DNA of 64,000 nt, from assembly GCF_900091845.1 (NCBI RefSeq), contig NZ_FMCI01000148.1, positions 17,514 through 81,513 on the forward strand, read 5' to 3'. Made by a program: the position numbers and the translations under genes. Shown here piece after piece: positions 29,042 to 38,992 of the stretch. The notes beneath the pieces are model-generated. The model was not told the origin of the DNA, made no database searches, and saw nothing but the letters and a program-made list of their open reading frames with translations. The stretch is from Streptomyces sp. SolWspMP-5a-2. Lineage in GTDB: Bacteria > Actinomycetota > Actinomycetes > Streptomycetales > Streptomycetaceae. Numbering within the stretch: position 1 is the first letter of the stretch; the number at the start of each line of letters is the position of its first letter.

Positions 29042-31540
29042 TCACTCGCCCTCGCTGCCGTGGCCGCGGACCTTCAGGGCCCGTGCGAGGTCGTCGAGTT
29101 CGTCGATGAGTTTGCGGCGCAGGGCCGGGGTGGGGTCGGCCTTGCGCAGGCACTTCTCGCCGAGGCGCAGGGTCTCCCCGTCGACGGCGTGGGCGGGGAA
29201 GGCGAACCGCCCGGCGGCGGCGGCGATGGCGGGGCCGCGGCGGGCGGCCAGCGCGGGCGCCTCCTTGAAGTAGCGGGGCACGTACTCCCGGACCAGGTCG
29301 GCCTGTTCGGGCTGCCAGAAGCCGCGGGCGGTGGCGGTGAAGAGGTAGTTCGACAGGTCGTCGGTGCTGAACATGGCGTCCCAGGCGCGCCGTTTGGCGT
29401 CCGGGTCCGGAAGCGCGGCGCGGCAGCGGGCGGCGCCCTCCTGGCCGGTGGCGGAGGGGTCGCGGCGCAGTTCGGCGGCGATGGTGTCCTCGTCGGTCGC
29501 GCCGAGGACGGCGAGGCGGCCGAGGACGCGCCAGCGCAGCTCGGGGTCGAGTTCGGGCCCGCCGGGCACGGTGCCGTCGGCGAGCCAGGCGGCGATGGCG
29601 TCGGGGTGCGCGGAGACGTCGACGAGGTGGCGCACGGCGATGAGGCGCAGGCCGGGGTTGTCGCCGTCCTCGGTGCGGCGGATGAGGTCGCGGCAGAGCC
29701 CGGTGAGGGTGGCGAGGGCCGCGGGGCGCCGGTCGGGGGCGAGGTAGCGGTCGGTGATCTGGCCGATGGCGAAGGCGAGGACGCCCTGGACGAGGGCGAG
29801 GTCCGTCTCGTGCGGGAGGTGGTCGCGGGCGGTGTCCAGGTAGCGGGCGGCGGGGAGTTCGCCGTCGCGGACGGCGTCGCGCAGGGCGTTCCAGGCGACG
29901 GCCCGGGTGAGGGGCTCGGGCAGGGCGCGCAGGCGGGTGAGGACGGTGTCGGCGGAGCGCGGGTCGAAGCGGACCTTGGCGTAGGTGAGGTCGCCGTCGT
30001 TGAGGACGAGGAGCGCGGGGGCCTTGCCGAGGGGCTGGGGGTCGTCCTGGGGGATGTCGAGGTGGAGGCGTTCGCGCAGGACGAGCCGGTCGTCGTCGGT
30101 GAGGTCCTGGTCGTAGACGCCGACCGCGACGCGGTGGGGGCGCTGTCCGGCGCGGGTGACGGTGAGGGTGCGGGTGCCGTCGGGCGCGGAGGCGACGGTG
30201 GGGGTGAGGGTGTCGACGCCGGTGGTGCGCAGCCAGGCGTCGGCCCAGGCGTGGACGTCCCGTTCGGTGGCCGAGGCGAGGGAGTCGAGGAAGTCGGCGA
30301 GGGCGGCGTTGCCGAAGCGGTGGCGGGCGAAGTGGGTGTTGATGCCCGCGAGGAAGTCCTTCTCGCCGAGCCAGGTGACGAGTTGGCGCAGCGCGGAGGC
30401 GCCCTTGGCGTAGGAGATGCCGTCGAAGTTGAGGAGCGCGGCGGCGGTGTCGTCGACGGCGTCGGGGGCGACGGGGTGGGTGGAGGGGCGCTGGTCGGCG
30501 TCGTAGCCCCAGGGCTTGCGGACGACGCCGAAGTCGGTCCAGGTGTCGGTGAAGCGGGTGGCCTCGGTGAGGGTCTGGTAGCCCATGTACTCGGCGAAGG
30601 ACTCGTTCAGCCAGATGTCGTCCCACCAGCGGAGGGTGACGAGGTCGCCGAACCACATGTGGGCCATCTCGTGGGCGATGACCATGGCGCGGGTCTGGCG
30701 CTCGGTGTCGGTGACGGCGGAGCGGTAGACGAACTCGTCGCGGAAGGTGACGAGGCCGGGGTTCTCCATGGCGCCGGCGTTGAACTCGGGGACGAACGCC
30801 TGGTCGTAGGAGTCGAAGGGGTAGGGCTCGTCGAACTTCTCGTGGTAGCGGTCGTAGCACTGCCGGGTGATGTCGAGGAGTTCGTCGGCGTCGGCGTCGA
30901 GGTGGGCGGCGAGGGAACGGCGGCAGTGGAGGCCGAAGGGCAGGCCGCGGTGCTCGGTGCGGACGGAGTGCCAGGGTCCGGCGGCGACGGCGACGAGGTA
31001 GGTGGAGATGAGCGGGGTGGGCGCGGCCTTCCAGCGGCCGTCGCCGAGGTGCTCGGTGACGCTGTTGGCGAGGACGGTCCAGCCGTCGGGGGCGGTGACG
31101 GTGAGGTCGAAGACGGCCTTGAGGTCGGGCTGGTCGAAGGCGGCGAAGACGCGCTGGACGTCGTCCAGGAAGAGCTGGGTGTAGAGGTAGGTCTCGCCGT
31201 CGGTCGGGTCGGTGAAGCGGTGCATGCCCTCGCCGGTGCGGGAGTAGCTCATGACGGCGTCGACGCGCAGCTCGTGGTCGCCGGCGGTGAGGCCGGTGAG
31301 GGGCAGCCGGTTGCCGGTGAGGGTGCCGGGGTCGAGGGGGTGTCCGTCGAGGGTGGCGGAGCGCAGTTCGGCGGGCTTCAGCTCGACGAAGGTGTCCGCG
31401 TCCGCGCGGGCGGTGAACTGGATGACGGTGAGGGCGTCGAAGGTCTCGTCGCCGCTGGTCAGGTCCAGGTCGATGGTGTAGCGGCGGACGTCGAGGAGCT
31501 TGGCACGGGTCTGCGCTTCGTCGCGCGTCAGTACGGACAT
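29042..31540 (-). CDS. pepN: Aminopeptidase N (M1 family)
   Basis: 832 residues, typical for actinobacterial PepN. It removes N-terminal residues from peptides in the cytoplasm. The exopeptidase motif is GAMENPG, and the zinc site is HEMAHMWFGDLVTLRWWDD followed by NESFAEYMG (HExxH-18-E). The N-terminal beta domain starts DVRRYTIDLDL, and the C-terminal ERAP1-like helical domain reaches KVRGHGSEGE. No signal peptide. The start could also be ATG 31549, three codons upstream, which has a slightly better Shine-Dalgarno position. Confidence 0.93.
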   Translation of the reverse strand: MSVLTRDEAQTRAKLLDVRRYTIDLDLTSGDETFDALTVIQFTARADADTFVELKPAELRSATLDGHPLDPGTLTGNRLPLTGLTAGDHELRVDAVMSYSRTGEGMHRFTDPTDGETYLYTQLFLDDVQRVFAAFDQPDLKAVFDLTVTAPDGWTVLANSVTEHLGDGRWKAAPTPLISTYLVAVAAGPWHSVRTEHRGLPFGLHCRRSLAAHLDADADELLDITRQCYDRYHEKFDEPYPFDSYDQAFVPEFNAGAMENPGLVTFRDEFVYRSAVTDTERQTRAMVIAHEMAHMWFGDLVTLRWWDDIWLNESFAEYMGYQTLTEATRFTDTWTDFGVVRKPWGYDADQRPSTHPVAPDAVDDTAAALLNFDGISYAKGASALRQLVTWLGEKDFLAGINTHFARHRFGNAALADFLDSLASATERDVHAWADAWLRTTGVDTLTPTVASAPDGTRTLTVTRAGQRPHRVAVGVYDQDLTDDDRLVLRERLHLDIPQDDPQPLGKAPALLVLNDGDLTYAKVRFDPRSADTVLTRLRALPEPLTRAVAWNALRDAVRDGELPAARYLDTARDHLPHETDLALVQGVLAFAIGQITDRYLAPDRRPAALATLTGLCRDLIRRTEDGDNPGLRLIAVRHLVDVSAHPDAIAAWLADGTVPGGPELDPELRWRVLGRLAVLGATDEDTIAAELRRDPSATGQEGAARCRAALPDPDAKRRAWDAMFSTDDLSNYLFTATARGFWQPEQADLVREYVPRYFKEAPALAARRGPAIAAAAGRFAFPAHAVDGETLRLGEKCLRKADPTPALRRKLIDELDDLARALKVRGHGSEGE

Positions 31541-31596
31541 GCAGGACATGCTGCCTGATGCCGTGGAGGAGGCACAGGGGCGGCCCGGTACAGGCG

Positions 31597-32166
31597 TTAT
31601 GTCCGGTCGGGAGCGGGCTCCTGGGCGGGTGTCCGGTTCTCGCCGTCGCGCTGGACGGGGATGGCGGTGTCGGCGCGGGGGCGGGCCTGGCGCCGGTCGG
31701 GGGCGGTGGGCGCGGGGGTGCGCGGATGGTGTCCGCCGGTGCGGGCGCGCAGGGCGCGCACCTCGCGTTCGAGGGCGACGGAGCGCTGGTGGGCGTCGTA
31801 GAGGTAGCGGACCTTGGTGCGCAGCGTCCAGGGGTCGACGGGTTTCATGACGAGGTCGGCGACGCCGAGGCCGAAGGCGGCCGAGGTGAGTTCCTGGTCG
31901 GTGCCGAAGCCGGTCAGCAGGATCACCGGGATGTGCTGGGTCTGCTCCAGGCGGCGCAGGTAGCGGACCACGTCGAGGCCGCTGACGCCGGGCATCCGGA
32001 CGTCGAGCAGGAGCAGGCCGATCTGCCCGCGCAGGACGTGCTTGAGGGCCTCGTCGCCGCTGGTGGCGCGCAGCAGGCGGTAGCCGAGCGGCGCGAGGGC
32101 GCTCTCCAGGGCGTAGAGGGTGTCCTCGTGGTCGTCGACGATGAGGATGGCGGCGTCCGGCGGCAT
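31597..32166 (-). CDS. Orphan single-domain response regulator
   Basis: 189 residues. The receiver domain covers about 5-125: ILIVDDHEDTLYALESAL, LLLLDVRMPGVSG (phospho-acceptor Asp), VILLTGFGTD, DLVMKPVDPW. A short helix rich in heptads (SVALEREVRALRART) follows, then a disordered Pro/Arg-rich tail with no DNA-binding output domain. It may act by protein-protein contact in a phosphorelay. GGGAGGGA lies about 11 nt before the ATG. No histidine kinase is adjacent. Confidence 0.85.
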   Translation of the reverse strand: MPPDAAILIVDDHEDTLYALESALAPLGYRLLRATSGDEALKHVLRGQIGLLLLDVRMPGVSGLDVVRYLRRLEQTQHIPVILLTGFGTDQELTSAAFGLGVADLVMKPVDPWTLRTKVRYLYDAHQRSVALEREVRALRARTGGHHPRTPAPTAPDRRQARPRADTAIPVQRDGENRTPAQEPAPDRT

Positions 32167-32306
32167 GTCCCGGTGTCCCTCCCGCGTGGTCCACGGGTGT
32201 GGATCCACGTCCGCTGACGGGGCGTGCTCGTCGGGTGACGAGGAGTGCTCAGCGCAGCATGCCCCGCGCCGGGCCGTCTGTCACGCCCCTGTGGCTTCCT
32301 CCGAGG

Positions 32307-32675
32307 TCAATGCGCCGTCGGGGCGGGGCCGTCCGCGGTGTCCTCGGCGTCGTCGGCGTGGGACGCGATGGACTCGTGGTGCCTGATGACCTCGGCGATG
32401 ATGAAGGTCAGGAACTTCTCCGCGAAGGCGGGGTCGAGTTTGGCGCTCTCCGCGAGGGCGCGCAGCCGTTCGATCTGGCGGGACTCGCGGGCCGGGTCGG
32501 CGGGCGGGAGCTGGTGCCTGGCCTTGAGGTGGCCGACCTGCTGGGTGCACTTGAAGCGTTCGGCGAGCATGTGGACGACGGCCGCGTCGATGTTGTCGAT
32601 GCTGTCGCGCAGCCGCCCGAGCTCCTCGCGGACGGCGGGATCGACGTCACCGGTACCGGTGTTGCTGGTGGTCAT
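32307..32675 (-). CDS. Chorismate mutase, AroQ type
   Basis: 122 residues. An AroQ helical chorismate mutase domain: LGRLRDSIDNIDAAVVHMLAERF, QVGHLKARHQLP with the catalytic-type Arg/Lys, PARESRQIERLRALAE and FLTFIIAEVIRHHE. It would convert chorismate to prephenate for Phe/Tyr synthesis. There is no secretion signal and no fused prephenate domain. AGGGTGG precedes the ATG at about 8 nt. The neighbouring AraC regulator is on the same strand 43 nt upstream, so readthrough is possible. Confidence 0.88.
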   Translation of the reverse strand: MTTSNTGTGDVDPAVREELGRLRDSIDNIDAAVVHMLAERFKCTQQVGHLKARHQLPPADPARESRQIERLRALAESAKLDPAFAEKFLTFIIAEVIRHHESIASHADDAEDTADGPAPTAH

Positions 32676-32718
32676 GGGCGACCACCCTACGGGTCCCGGC
32701 GCGGGGGCACGGGCCGGG

Positions 32719-33615
32719 TCAGCCGGTCCGGCGGCCGGGTGAGCGCAGGACCGGCCGGTCGGCGGGGTCGGGCACCCGGTCGCTCCAGCCGCCGGGGACG
32801 GCGCGGCCCTGGAGGGCGCGGAAGCGGACGGGGGGTGTGCCGACGCGGCGGGTGAAGAGGCGGGAGAAGTAGGCGGGGTCGTCGTAGCCGACCCGGCGGG
32901 CGACGGCGGCGACGGGGAGTTCGGTGGCGGCGAGGAGTTCCTTGGCGCGGCCGAGGCGGATGCCGAGGAGGAAGTCCTTGGGGCTGCATCCGGCGCCGCG
33001 GCGGACGGCGGCGCGCAGTTCGGCGGGGGTCATCCCGTGCCGGGCCGCGTGGTCGGCGACGGACATCGGCTTGAACGCGTCGCGGGCGAGGGAGCGCAGG
33101 ACGGGGTCGCCGTCGGGGGCGAGGTCGGCGCGGGCGCGGCGCAGGGCGACCAGGAGTTCGTGGACGGCGGCGCCGGTCTCCACTTCGAGGAGGGGGTTGC
33201 CGAGCCGGGCGGCGCGGGCCATGCGGGCGATGACGGCGCGCGGCGCGGTGGCGTCGGAGAGGGGCACCACGGGCCGGTCGGGCTCGATGTAGCCGAGTTC
33301 GGTGTAGGAGGCGGTGGCGGGTCCGGCGAAGTCGACGAAGCCCTCGTCCCAGCCGGTGGCGGGGTCGGGCGCGTAGTGGTGGGGGGTGCCGGGGGTGAGC
33401 CAGAGCAGGGCGGGCGCGGTGACGGGGGTGGGGCGGCCGTCGGGGTGCAGGTAGCGGCCGGTGCCCGCGCTGATGACGACGGCGGTGTGGTGGTCGAGGA
33501 CGCGGGGGCCGACCGGGGGCAGGGCGCCGTGCTGGAGGCCGACGCCGAGGCAGACCAGACCGAGCCGGTGGTGCGCCGGTCCGGGGGTGAAGAACCGCAT
33601 CCAGGTGTGGTACAT
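32719..33615 (-). CDS. AraC family transcriptional regulator
   Basis: 298 residues. The N-terminal half is a cupin-like sugar-sensing domain (LVCLGVGLQHGALPPVGPRVL, GTGRYLHPDGRP, LLWLTPGTPHHYAPDP). The C-terminal half has the paired helix-turn-helix of AraC/XylS (MSVADHAARHGMTPAELRAAVRR and VAAVARRVGYDDPAYFSRLFTRRVGTPP). ATG 33615 is chosen over 33672 because GAGGGA lies 8 nt upstream. It is divergent from the GH35 beta-galactosidase gene, 92 bp away, and is its likely regulator. Confidence 0.88.
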   Translation of the reverse strand: MYHTWMRFFTPGPAHHRLGLVCLGVGLQHGALPPVGPRVLDHHTAVVISAGTGRYLHPDGRPTPVTAPALLWLTPGTPHHYAPDPATGWDEGFVDFAGPATASYTELGYIEPDRPVVPLSDATAPRAVIARMARAARLGNPLLEVETGAAVHELLVALRRARADLAPDGDPVLRSLARDAFKPMSVADHAARHGMTPAELRAAVRRGAGCSPKDFLLGIRLGRAKELLAATELPVAAVARRVGYDDPAYFSRLFTRRVGTPPVRFRALQGRAVPGGWSDRVPDPADRPVLRSPGRRTG

Positions 33616-33707
33616 CCGCCTGTCCCTCGGTCGGGCCGTCCTTCGGTCCAAGTAGCCGTGATCTTTGTCCATGGACGGGGTCGCCGCCAGGGGGTGAGGG
33701 TGGGCGG

Positions 33708-35513
33708 ATGAGTGAGTTCAGGGTGGGGGACGCGGATTTCCTGCTGGACGGGCGCCCGGTGCGGCTGCTGTCGGGCGCGCTGCACTACTTCCGGGTGCAC
33801 GAGGCGCAGTGGGGGCACCGGCTGCGGATGCTGCGGGCGATGGGCCTCAACTGCGTGGAGACGTACGTGCCGTGGAACCTGCACGAGCCGCGTCCTGGCG
33901 AGCTGCGGGACGTGGGGGCGCTGGGCCGGTTCCTGGACGCGGCGCGCGAGGCGGGGCTGTGGGCGATCGTGCGCCCCGGGCCGTACATCTGCGCCGAGTG
34001 GGAGAACGGCGGGCTGCCGCACTGGCTGACCGGGGAGCTGGGGGCACGCGCGCGTACCCGTGACGCGGGCTTCCTCGCGGCGGTGGAGCGGTGGTTCGGG
34101 CTGCTGCTGCCCGAGGTGGTCTCCCGGCAGGCCGACCGGGGCGGTCCGGTGGTCCTGGTGCAGGTGGAGAACGAGTACGGCAGTTACGGCTCGGACGGGG
34201 TCTATCTGGAGCGGCTGGCGGGTGTGCTGCGGGAGGCCGGGGTGACGGTGCCGCTGTGCACGTCGGACGGCCCGGAGGACCAGATGCTGAGCGGTGGCGC
34301 GGTGCCGGGGGTGCTCGCCACGGTGAACTTCGGTTCGGGGGCGCGGGAGGCGTTCGATGCGCTGCGCCGGTTCCGTCCGTCGGGTCCGCTGATGTGCATG
34401 GAGTTCTGGTGCGGCTGGTTCGACCACTGGGGCGGGGCGCACGCGGTGCGGGAGGCGGGGGACGCGGCGGAGGCGCTGCGGGAGATCCTGGAGTGCGGGG
34501 CGTCGGTGAATCTGTACATGGCGCACGGGGGGACGAGTTTCGGGGGCTGGGCGGGGGCCAACCGGGGCGGCGGGGCGCGGCACGAGGGGGTGCTGGAGCC
34601 GGACGTGACGTCGTACGACTACGACGCGCCGATCGACGAGTGCGGGCGGCCGACGGAGAAGTTCTGGCGGTTCCGCGAGGTGCTGGCCGGGTTCGCGGAC
34701 GGTCCGCCGCCCGAGGTGCCGCCCGCGCCGCCGGTGCTGTCCGCGCGGGTGGCGGCGGTGGTGGCGGGCTGGGCGCCGCCGGACGCCGTCCTGGAGGCGT
34801 TCGGGGGCGCGGAGGTCGCGCGGCCGGTCCCGCCGACGTTCGAGGAGCTGGACGTCGACCGCGGCCTGGTGCGGTACGCGGTGCGGGTGCCGGGGCCGCG
34901 GGGGGCGTACCCGCTGACGGCGAGGGGGCTGCGGGACCTGGCCGTGGTGTCCGTGGACGGGGTGCGGGCGGGTGTCCTGCGGGAGGACGCGGAGACGCTT
35001 GAGCGGCCGGTCGCGGGGGACGCGCGCGTGGAGCTGTGGGTGGAGTCGCTGGGGCGGGTCAACTACGGTCCGCGCGCCGGTGAGCCGAAGGGGATCACCG
35101 GGGGGCTGCTGCACGAGCGGCAGTTCCTGCACGGGGTCAGCGCGCGCGGGCTGCGGCTGGACGCGCTGGAGTCGGCGGCGGACGTCCGCGCGGTGGCGGT
35201 GCGGGCGCTGCCGGGGGACGGCGCGCGGGGGCTGTACCGGGGGTCGGCGCGGGTGCGGGGCGCGGGGGACGCGTGGCTGGAACTGCCGGGCTGGACGCGG
35301 GGGTTCGTGTGGGTGAACGGTTTCGCGCTGGGCCGGTACTGGTCGGTGGGCCCGCAGCGGTCGCTGTTCGTGCCGGGTCCCGTGCTGCGGGAGGGCGGCA
35401 ACGAGGTGTGGCTGCTGGAGCTGGAGGAGGCGCCGCGGGACGTCCGGGGTTCGTGGGTGCTGCGGCCGGTCGCGGAGGCCGGGGACCGCGCCCGGACGGG
35501 CGCGCGGCCGTAG
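33708..35513 (+). CDS. Beta-galactosidase, glycoside hydrolase family 35
   Basis: 601 residues. The GH35 (beta/alpha)8 barrel occupies about 1-320: RLLSGALHYFRV, YVPWNLHEPRPGEL, VRPGPYICAEWENGGLP, VQVENEYGSYG (acid/base Glu in NEYG), MEFWCGWFDHWGG (nucleophile Glu in MEFW) and YMAHGGTSFGGWAGAN. Two jelly-roll-type modules complete the protein, the last with GWTRGFVWVNGFALGRYW. No signal peptide, so it acts in the cytoplasm on imported galactosides. ATG 33708 follows a GAGGG-rich leader. No sugar transporter is adjacent. Confidence 0.92.
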   Translation: MSEFRVGDADFLLDGRPVRLLSGALHYFRVHEAQWGHRLRMLRAMGLNCVETYVPWNLHEPRPGELRDVGALGRFLDAAREAGLWAIVRPGPYICAEWENGGLPHWLTGELGARARTRDAGFLAAVERWFGLLLPEVVSRQADRGGPVVLVQVENEYGSYGSDGVYLERLAGVLREAGVTVPLCTSDGPEDQMLSGGAVPGVLATVNFGSGAREAFDALRRFRPSGPLMCMEFWCGWFDHWGGAHAVREAGDAAEALREILECGASVNLYMAHGGTSFGGWAGANRGGGARHEGVLEPDVTSYDYDAPIDECGRPTEKFWRFREVLAGFADGPPPEVPPAPPVLSARVAAVVAGWAPPDAVLEAFGGAEVARPVPPTFEELDVDRGLVRYAVRVPGPRGAYPLTARGLRDLAVVSVDGVRAGVLREDAETLERPVAGDARVELWVESLGRVNYGPRAGEPKGITGGLLHERQFLHGVSARGLRLDALESAADVRAVAVRALPGDGARGLYRGSARVRGAGDAWLELPGWTRGFVWVNGFALGRYWSVGPQRSLFVPGPVLREGGNEVWLLELEEAPRDVRGSWVLRPVAEAGDRARTGARP

Positions 35514-35549
35514 AGTGGAAGCGGCTTCGGGGCGTCTTGGGGGTAGGGC

Positions 35550-36443
35550 GTGGCGGACGACGGACCGGTGGAGCACGGCTTCCCGCATCTGGAGACGGTG
35601 CGCGCGTCGGTGACGGCGCTGTACCGGAGGGTGTCCTGGGACACCGTGCGGACGTTCGGGGTGAGCGTGGCCCCGGCGGACGTGGCGTTCTCCGACGCCG
35701 ACGATCTGCACCTGGGGGCGCAGCGGGTGGCCGGTGAGCTGGTGCGGCACTACCGGCTGCCGGACGCGCGCATGGTCGTCGGGTTCCGCGCGATGACGCA
35801 CGCGGCGGACGTGGAGCTGGCGGCGGGGCCGGAGTACTTCGTCGAGCTGAACGACCGGTTCCGCACGCACCGGCGGGACATCGGGGCGGCGCTGGCGCAC
35901 GAGGTGGCGCACGTCTATCTGCACCGGCTCGGCCTGTCGTTCCCCGGCACCCGGGACAACGAGATCCTCACGGACACGGTGGCGGCGTACCTGGGCGCGG
36001 GGTGGCTGCTGCTCGACGCGTTCCGGCAGGACGCGGCGTCGTCGCAGAAGCTGGGCTACCTGACGCCGGAGGAGTTCGGGTACGTGCTCGCCAAGCGGGC
36101 GCTGGTCTTCGGCGAGGACCCGTCGGTGTGGTTCACCAGTCCGCAGGCGTACACGGCGTACGGCGTGGGGATGGAGCGGGCCAGGCAGGACGAGCGGCGG
36201 CCGCCGCTGACGGCCGCGGGGTGGGCGGGGCGGCGCCGGTACGCGCGGGACCGGCGGCACGCCCTGGAGCGCGGGACGCCGGTCGCGCCGGGCGCCGGGT
36301 ACGACTTCAGCCGGGAGGGCGCGGGCCCGCTGCGGGTGTCGTTCCCGTGTCCGACGTGCGGGCAGCGGATCAGGGTGCCGGTGCGGGGGCGGGTGCGGGC
36401 CCGGTGCGGTCTGTGCCGAACGGTCCTGGAGTGCGACACGTAG
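35550..36443 (+). CDS. Putative HExxH metalloprotease with C-terminal zinc ribbon
   Basis: 297 residues, no named family recognised. The centre has HEVAHVYLHRLGL (an HExxH zinc site) followed by NEILTDTVAAYLGAG, where Glu/Asp may give the third ligand. The C-terminus has CPTCGQ and CGLCRTVLEC, two CxxC knuckles of a zinc ribbon. The N-terminal part is helical (SVTALYRRVSWDTVRTFGV). No signal peptide. The combination resembles regulatory or DNA/protein-binding peptidases, but function is inferred only. GTG 35550 has GGGGGTAGGG just upstream. It follows the beta-galactosidase gene by 36 nt. Confidence 0.65.
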   Translation: MADDGPVEHGFPHLETVRASVTALYRRVSWDTVRTFGVSVAPADVAFSDADDLHLGAQRVAGELVRHYRLPDARMVVGFRAMTHAADVELAAGPEYFVELNDRFRTHRRDIGAALAHEVAHVYLHRLGLSFPGTRDNEILTDTVAAYLGAGWLLLDAFRQDAASSQKLGYLTPEEFGYVLAKRALVFGEDPSVWFTSPQAYTAYGVGMERARQDERRPPLTAAGWAGRRRYARDRRHALERGTPVAPGAGYDFSREGAGPLRVSFPCPTCGQRIRVPVRGRVRARCGLCRTVLECDT

Positions 36444-36469
36444 GACGGGCGGGGCACCGCCGGGGCCGG

Positions 36470-37374
36470 TCAGCGGGCGCCGTAGACCGCTCCCGGGGTG
36501 AGCGCCTCCGTGAGGAGGGCGCGGACCGTGGCTCCGGCCTCGGCGGGGGTGCGGCGGGCGCCGCTGTCCTCGGTCGGGCCGGGCCGCCAGCCCTCCATGA
36601 CGGTGATCCGGCCGGCCTCCGTCTCGAAGACCCGGCCGGTGACCCCGGCGCTGTCGGCGGAGCCGAGCCAGACGACGAGCGGGGAGACGTTCCCGGGCGC
36701 CATCGCGTCGAAACCGGTGCCGGGCGCGGCCATGGCGCGGGCGAAGACGCGTTCGGTCATCCGGGTGCGGGCGGCCGGGGCGACGGCGTTGACCTGGACG
36801 CCGTAGCGGGCGAGTTCGGCGGCGGCGACGAGGGTGAGGGCGACGATCCCGGCCTTGGCCGCGCTGTAGTTGCCCTGTCCGACCGAGCCGAGGAGGCCCG
36901 CGCCGCTGCTGGTGTTGACCACGCGGGCGTGCGGGGTGCGTCCGGCGCGGGTCTCCGCGCGCCAGTGCGCGGCGGCGTGCCGCAGGGGCAGGAAGTGGCC
37001 GGTGAGGTGGACGCGCAGGACGGCGTCCCAGTCGTCCTGGTCGAGGTTGACGAGCATCCGGTCGCGCAGGAATCCGGCGTTGTTGACCAGGGTGTCCAGG
37101 CGTCCGTAGGTCTCCAGCGCGGTGGTGACGAGGGAGGCGGCGCCGTCGCCGGTGGCGATGTCGGCGCCGTGGGCGACGGCGTCGCCGCCCGCGGCGCGGA
37201 TCTCGGCGGCGACCTGGGCCGCCGGGCTCGCGGGGTCGGGGGTGCCGTCGAGTCCGACGCCGAGGTCGTTGACGACGACCCGGGCGCCCTCGGCGGCGAA
37301 GGCGAGGGCGTGCGCGCGGCCGAGGCCGCGTCCGGCGCCGGTGACGGCGACGACCCGGCCGTGGCAGATTCCGC

Positions 37375-37378
<4 letters not shown>
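36470..37378 (-). CDS. SDR-family dehydrogenase (Rv3548c-like), steroid ring degradation
   Basis: 302 residues; cofactor motif VVAVTGAGRGLGRAHALAFA, NDLGVGLDG, NNAGFLRDRML and YSAAKAGIVALTL (catalytic YxxxK). The GVGLDG insert and the length match Rv3548c (about 304 residues) of the M. tuberculosis KstR2 regulon. Its reaction in ring C/D degradation is not settled; a hydroxyacyl-CoA or ketosteroid dehydrogenase role is likely. AAGGAG lies 7 nt before the ATG. Its ATG overlaps the stop of the upstream SDR as ATGA, so the two are translationally coupled. Confidence 0.85.
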
Positions 37379-38148
<770 letters not shown>

Positions 38149-38195
38149 AGGGCTCCCGCTCCGATCCGGTGGCTGCTAGCTTCGAAGCCTCGACA

Positions 38196-38215
38196 CCTAA
38201 CAAATGTTTGGTGGA
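38196..38215. promoter_or_regulatory. KstR2-type operator, copy 1
   Basis: CCTAACAAATGTTTGGTGGA. The core AACAAATGTTTGGT fits the mycobacterial KstR2 box ANCAAGNNCTTGNT at 8 of 10 fixed positions. It sits between the divergent SDR operon (start 38148) and echA20 (start 38249), where it can repress both. A near-identical copy lies at 44556-44575. Confidence 0.75.
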
Positions 38216-38248
38216 AAGGTCTTGGTCGGAAAGGTAGCTGATGCGCTG

Positions 38249-38992
38249 ATGGGTGTCTCCACCTCGTCCCCGGAAAAGGGGATTTCCGTCGTCACGGTCG
38301 ACTTCCCGCCGGTGAACGCGCTGCCGGTGGCGGGCTGGTTCGCGCTGGCCGACGCCGTGCGCGCGGCCGGCCGCGACCCGAGGACCCGGTGCGTGGTGCT
38401 GGCGGCCGGGGGGCGGGGGTTCAACGCGGGCGTGGACATCAAGGAGATACGGGCGGGCGGCGCGCGCACGCTGGTGGGCGCCAACCGGGGCTGCTCCGAG
38501 GCGTTCGCCGCGGTGTACGACTGCGAGGTGCCGGTGGTGGCCGAGGTGCACGGCTTCTGCCTGGGCGGCGGCGTCGGCCTGGTGGGGAACGCGGACGCGA
38601 TCGTGGCGAGCGAGGACGCCGTCTTCGGCCTGCCGGAGCTGGACCGCGGCGCGCTGGGCGCGGCGACGCACCTGGCCCGGCTGGTCCCGCAGCACCTGAT
38701 GCGGACCCTCTACTACACCTCGCGCACGGTGACGGCGGCCGAGCTGCGGGCGCACGGCGCGGTGTGGCGGGTGACGGCCCGCGCGGAGCTGCGCGCGGGG
38801 GCGCTGGAGCTGGCGCGGGAGATCGCCGCGAAGGACGGCGAGCTGCTGCGGCTGGCGAAGGCGGCGATCAACGGCATCGACCCGGTCGACGTCCGGCGCG
38901 GATACCGCTTCGAGCAGGGCTTCACGTTCGAGGCGAGCGCGCTCGGGGTCGGCGACCGGGTCCGGGACACGTTCGGGACGGAGGGCGGGTAG
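38249..38992 (+). CDS. echA20: EchA20-like ring hydrolase (crotonase family)
   Basis: 247 residues. Crotonase fold: GRGFNAGVDIKEI and HGFCLGGGVGLVGNADAIVA form the oxyanion holes, followed by GLPELDRGALGAATHL and LVPQHLMRTLYY. These segments agree closely with Rv3550 (EchA20), which hydrolyses steroid ring D in the HIP pathway (Crowe et al., recalled). ATG 38249 is preferred because the operator would overlap an earlier ATG at 38204; TTG 38222 is another candidate. ipdA starts directly after the stop. Confidence 0.88.
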   Translation: MGVSTSSPEKGISVVTVDFPPVNALPVAGWFALADAVRAAGRDPRTRCVVLAAGGRGFNAGVDIKEIRAGGARTLVGANRGCSEAFAAVYDCEVPVVAEVHGFCLGGGVGLVGNADAIVASEDAVFGLPELDRGALGAATHLARLVPQHLMRTLYYTSRTVTAAELRAHGAVWRVTARAELRAGALELAREIAAKDGELLRLAKAAINGIDPVDVRRGYRFEQGFTFEASALGVGDRVRDTFGTEGG

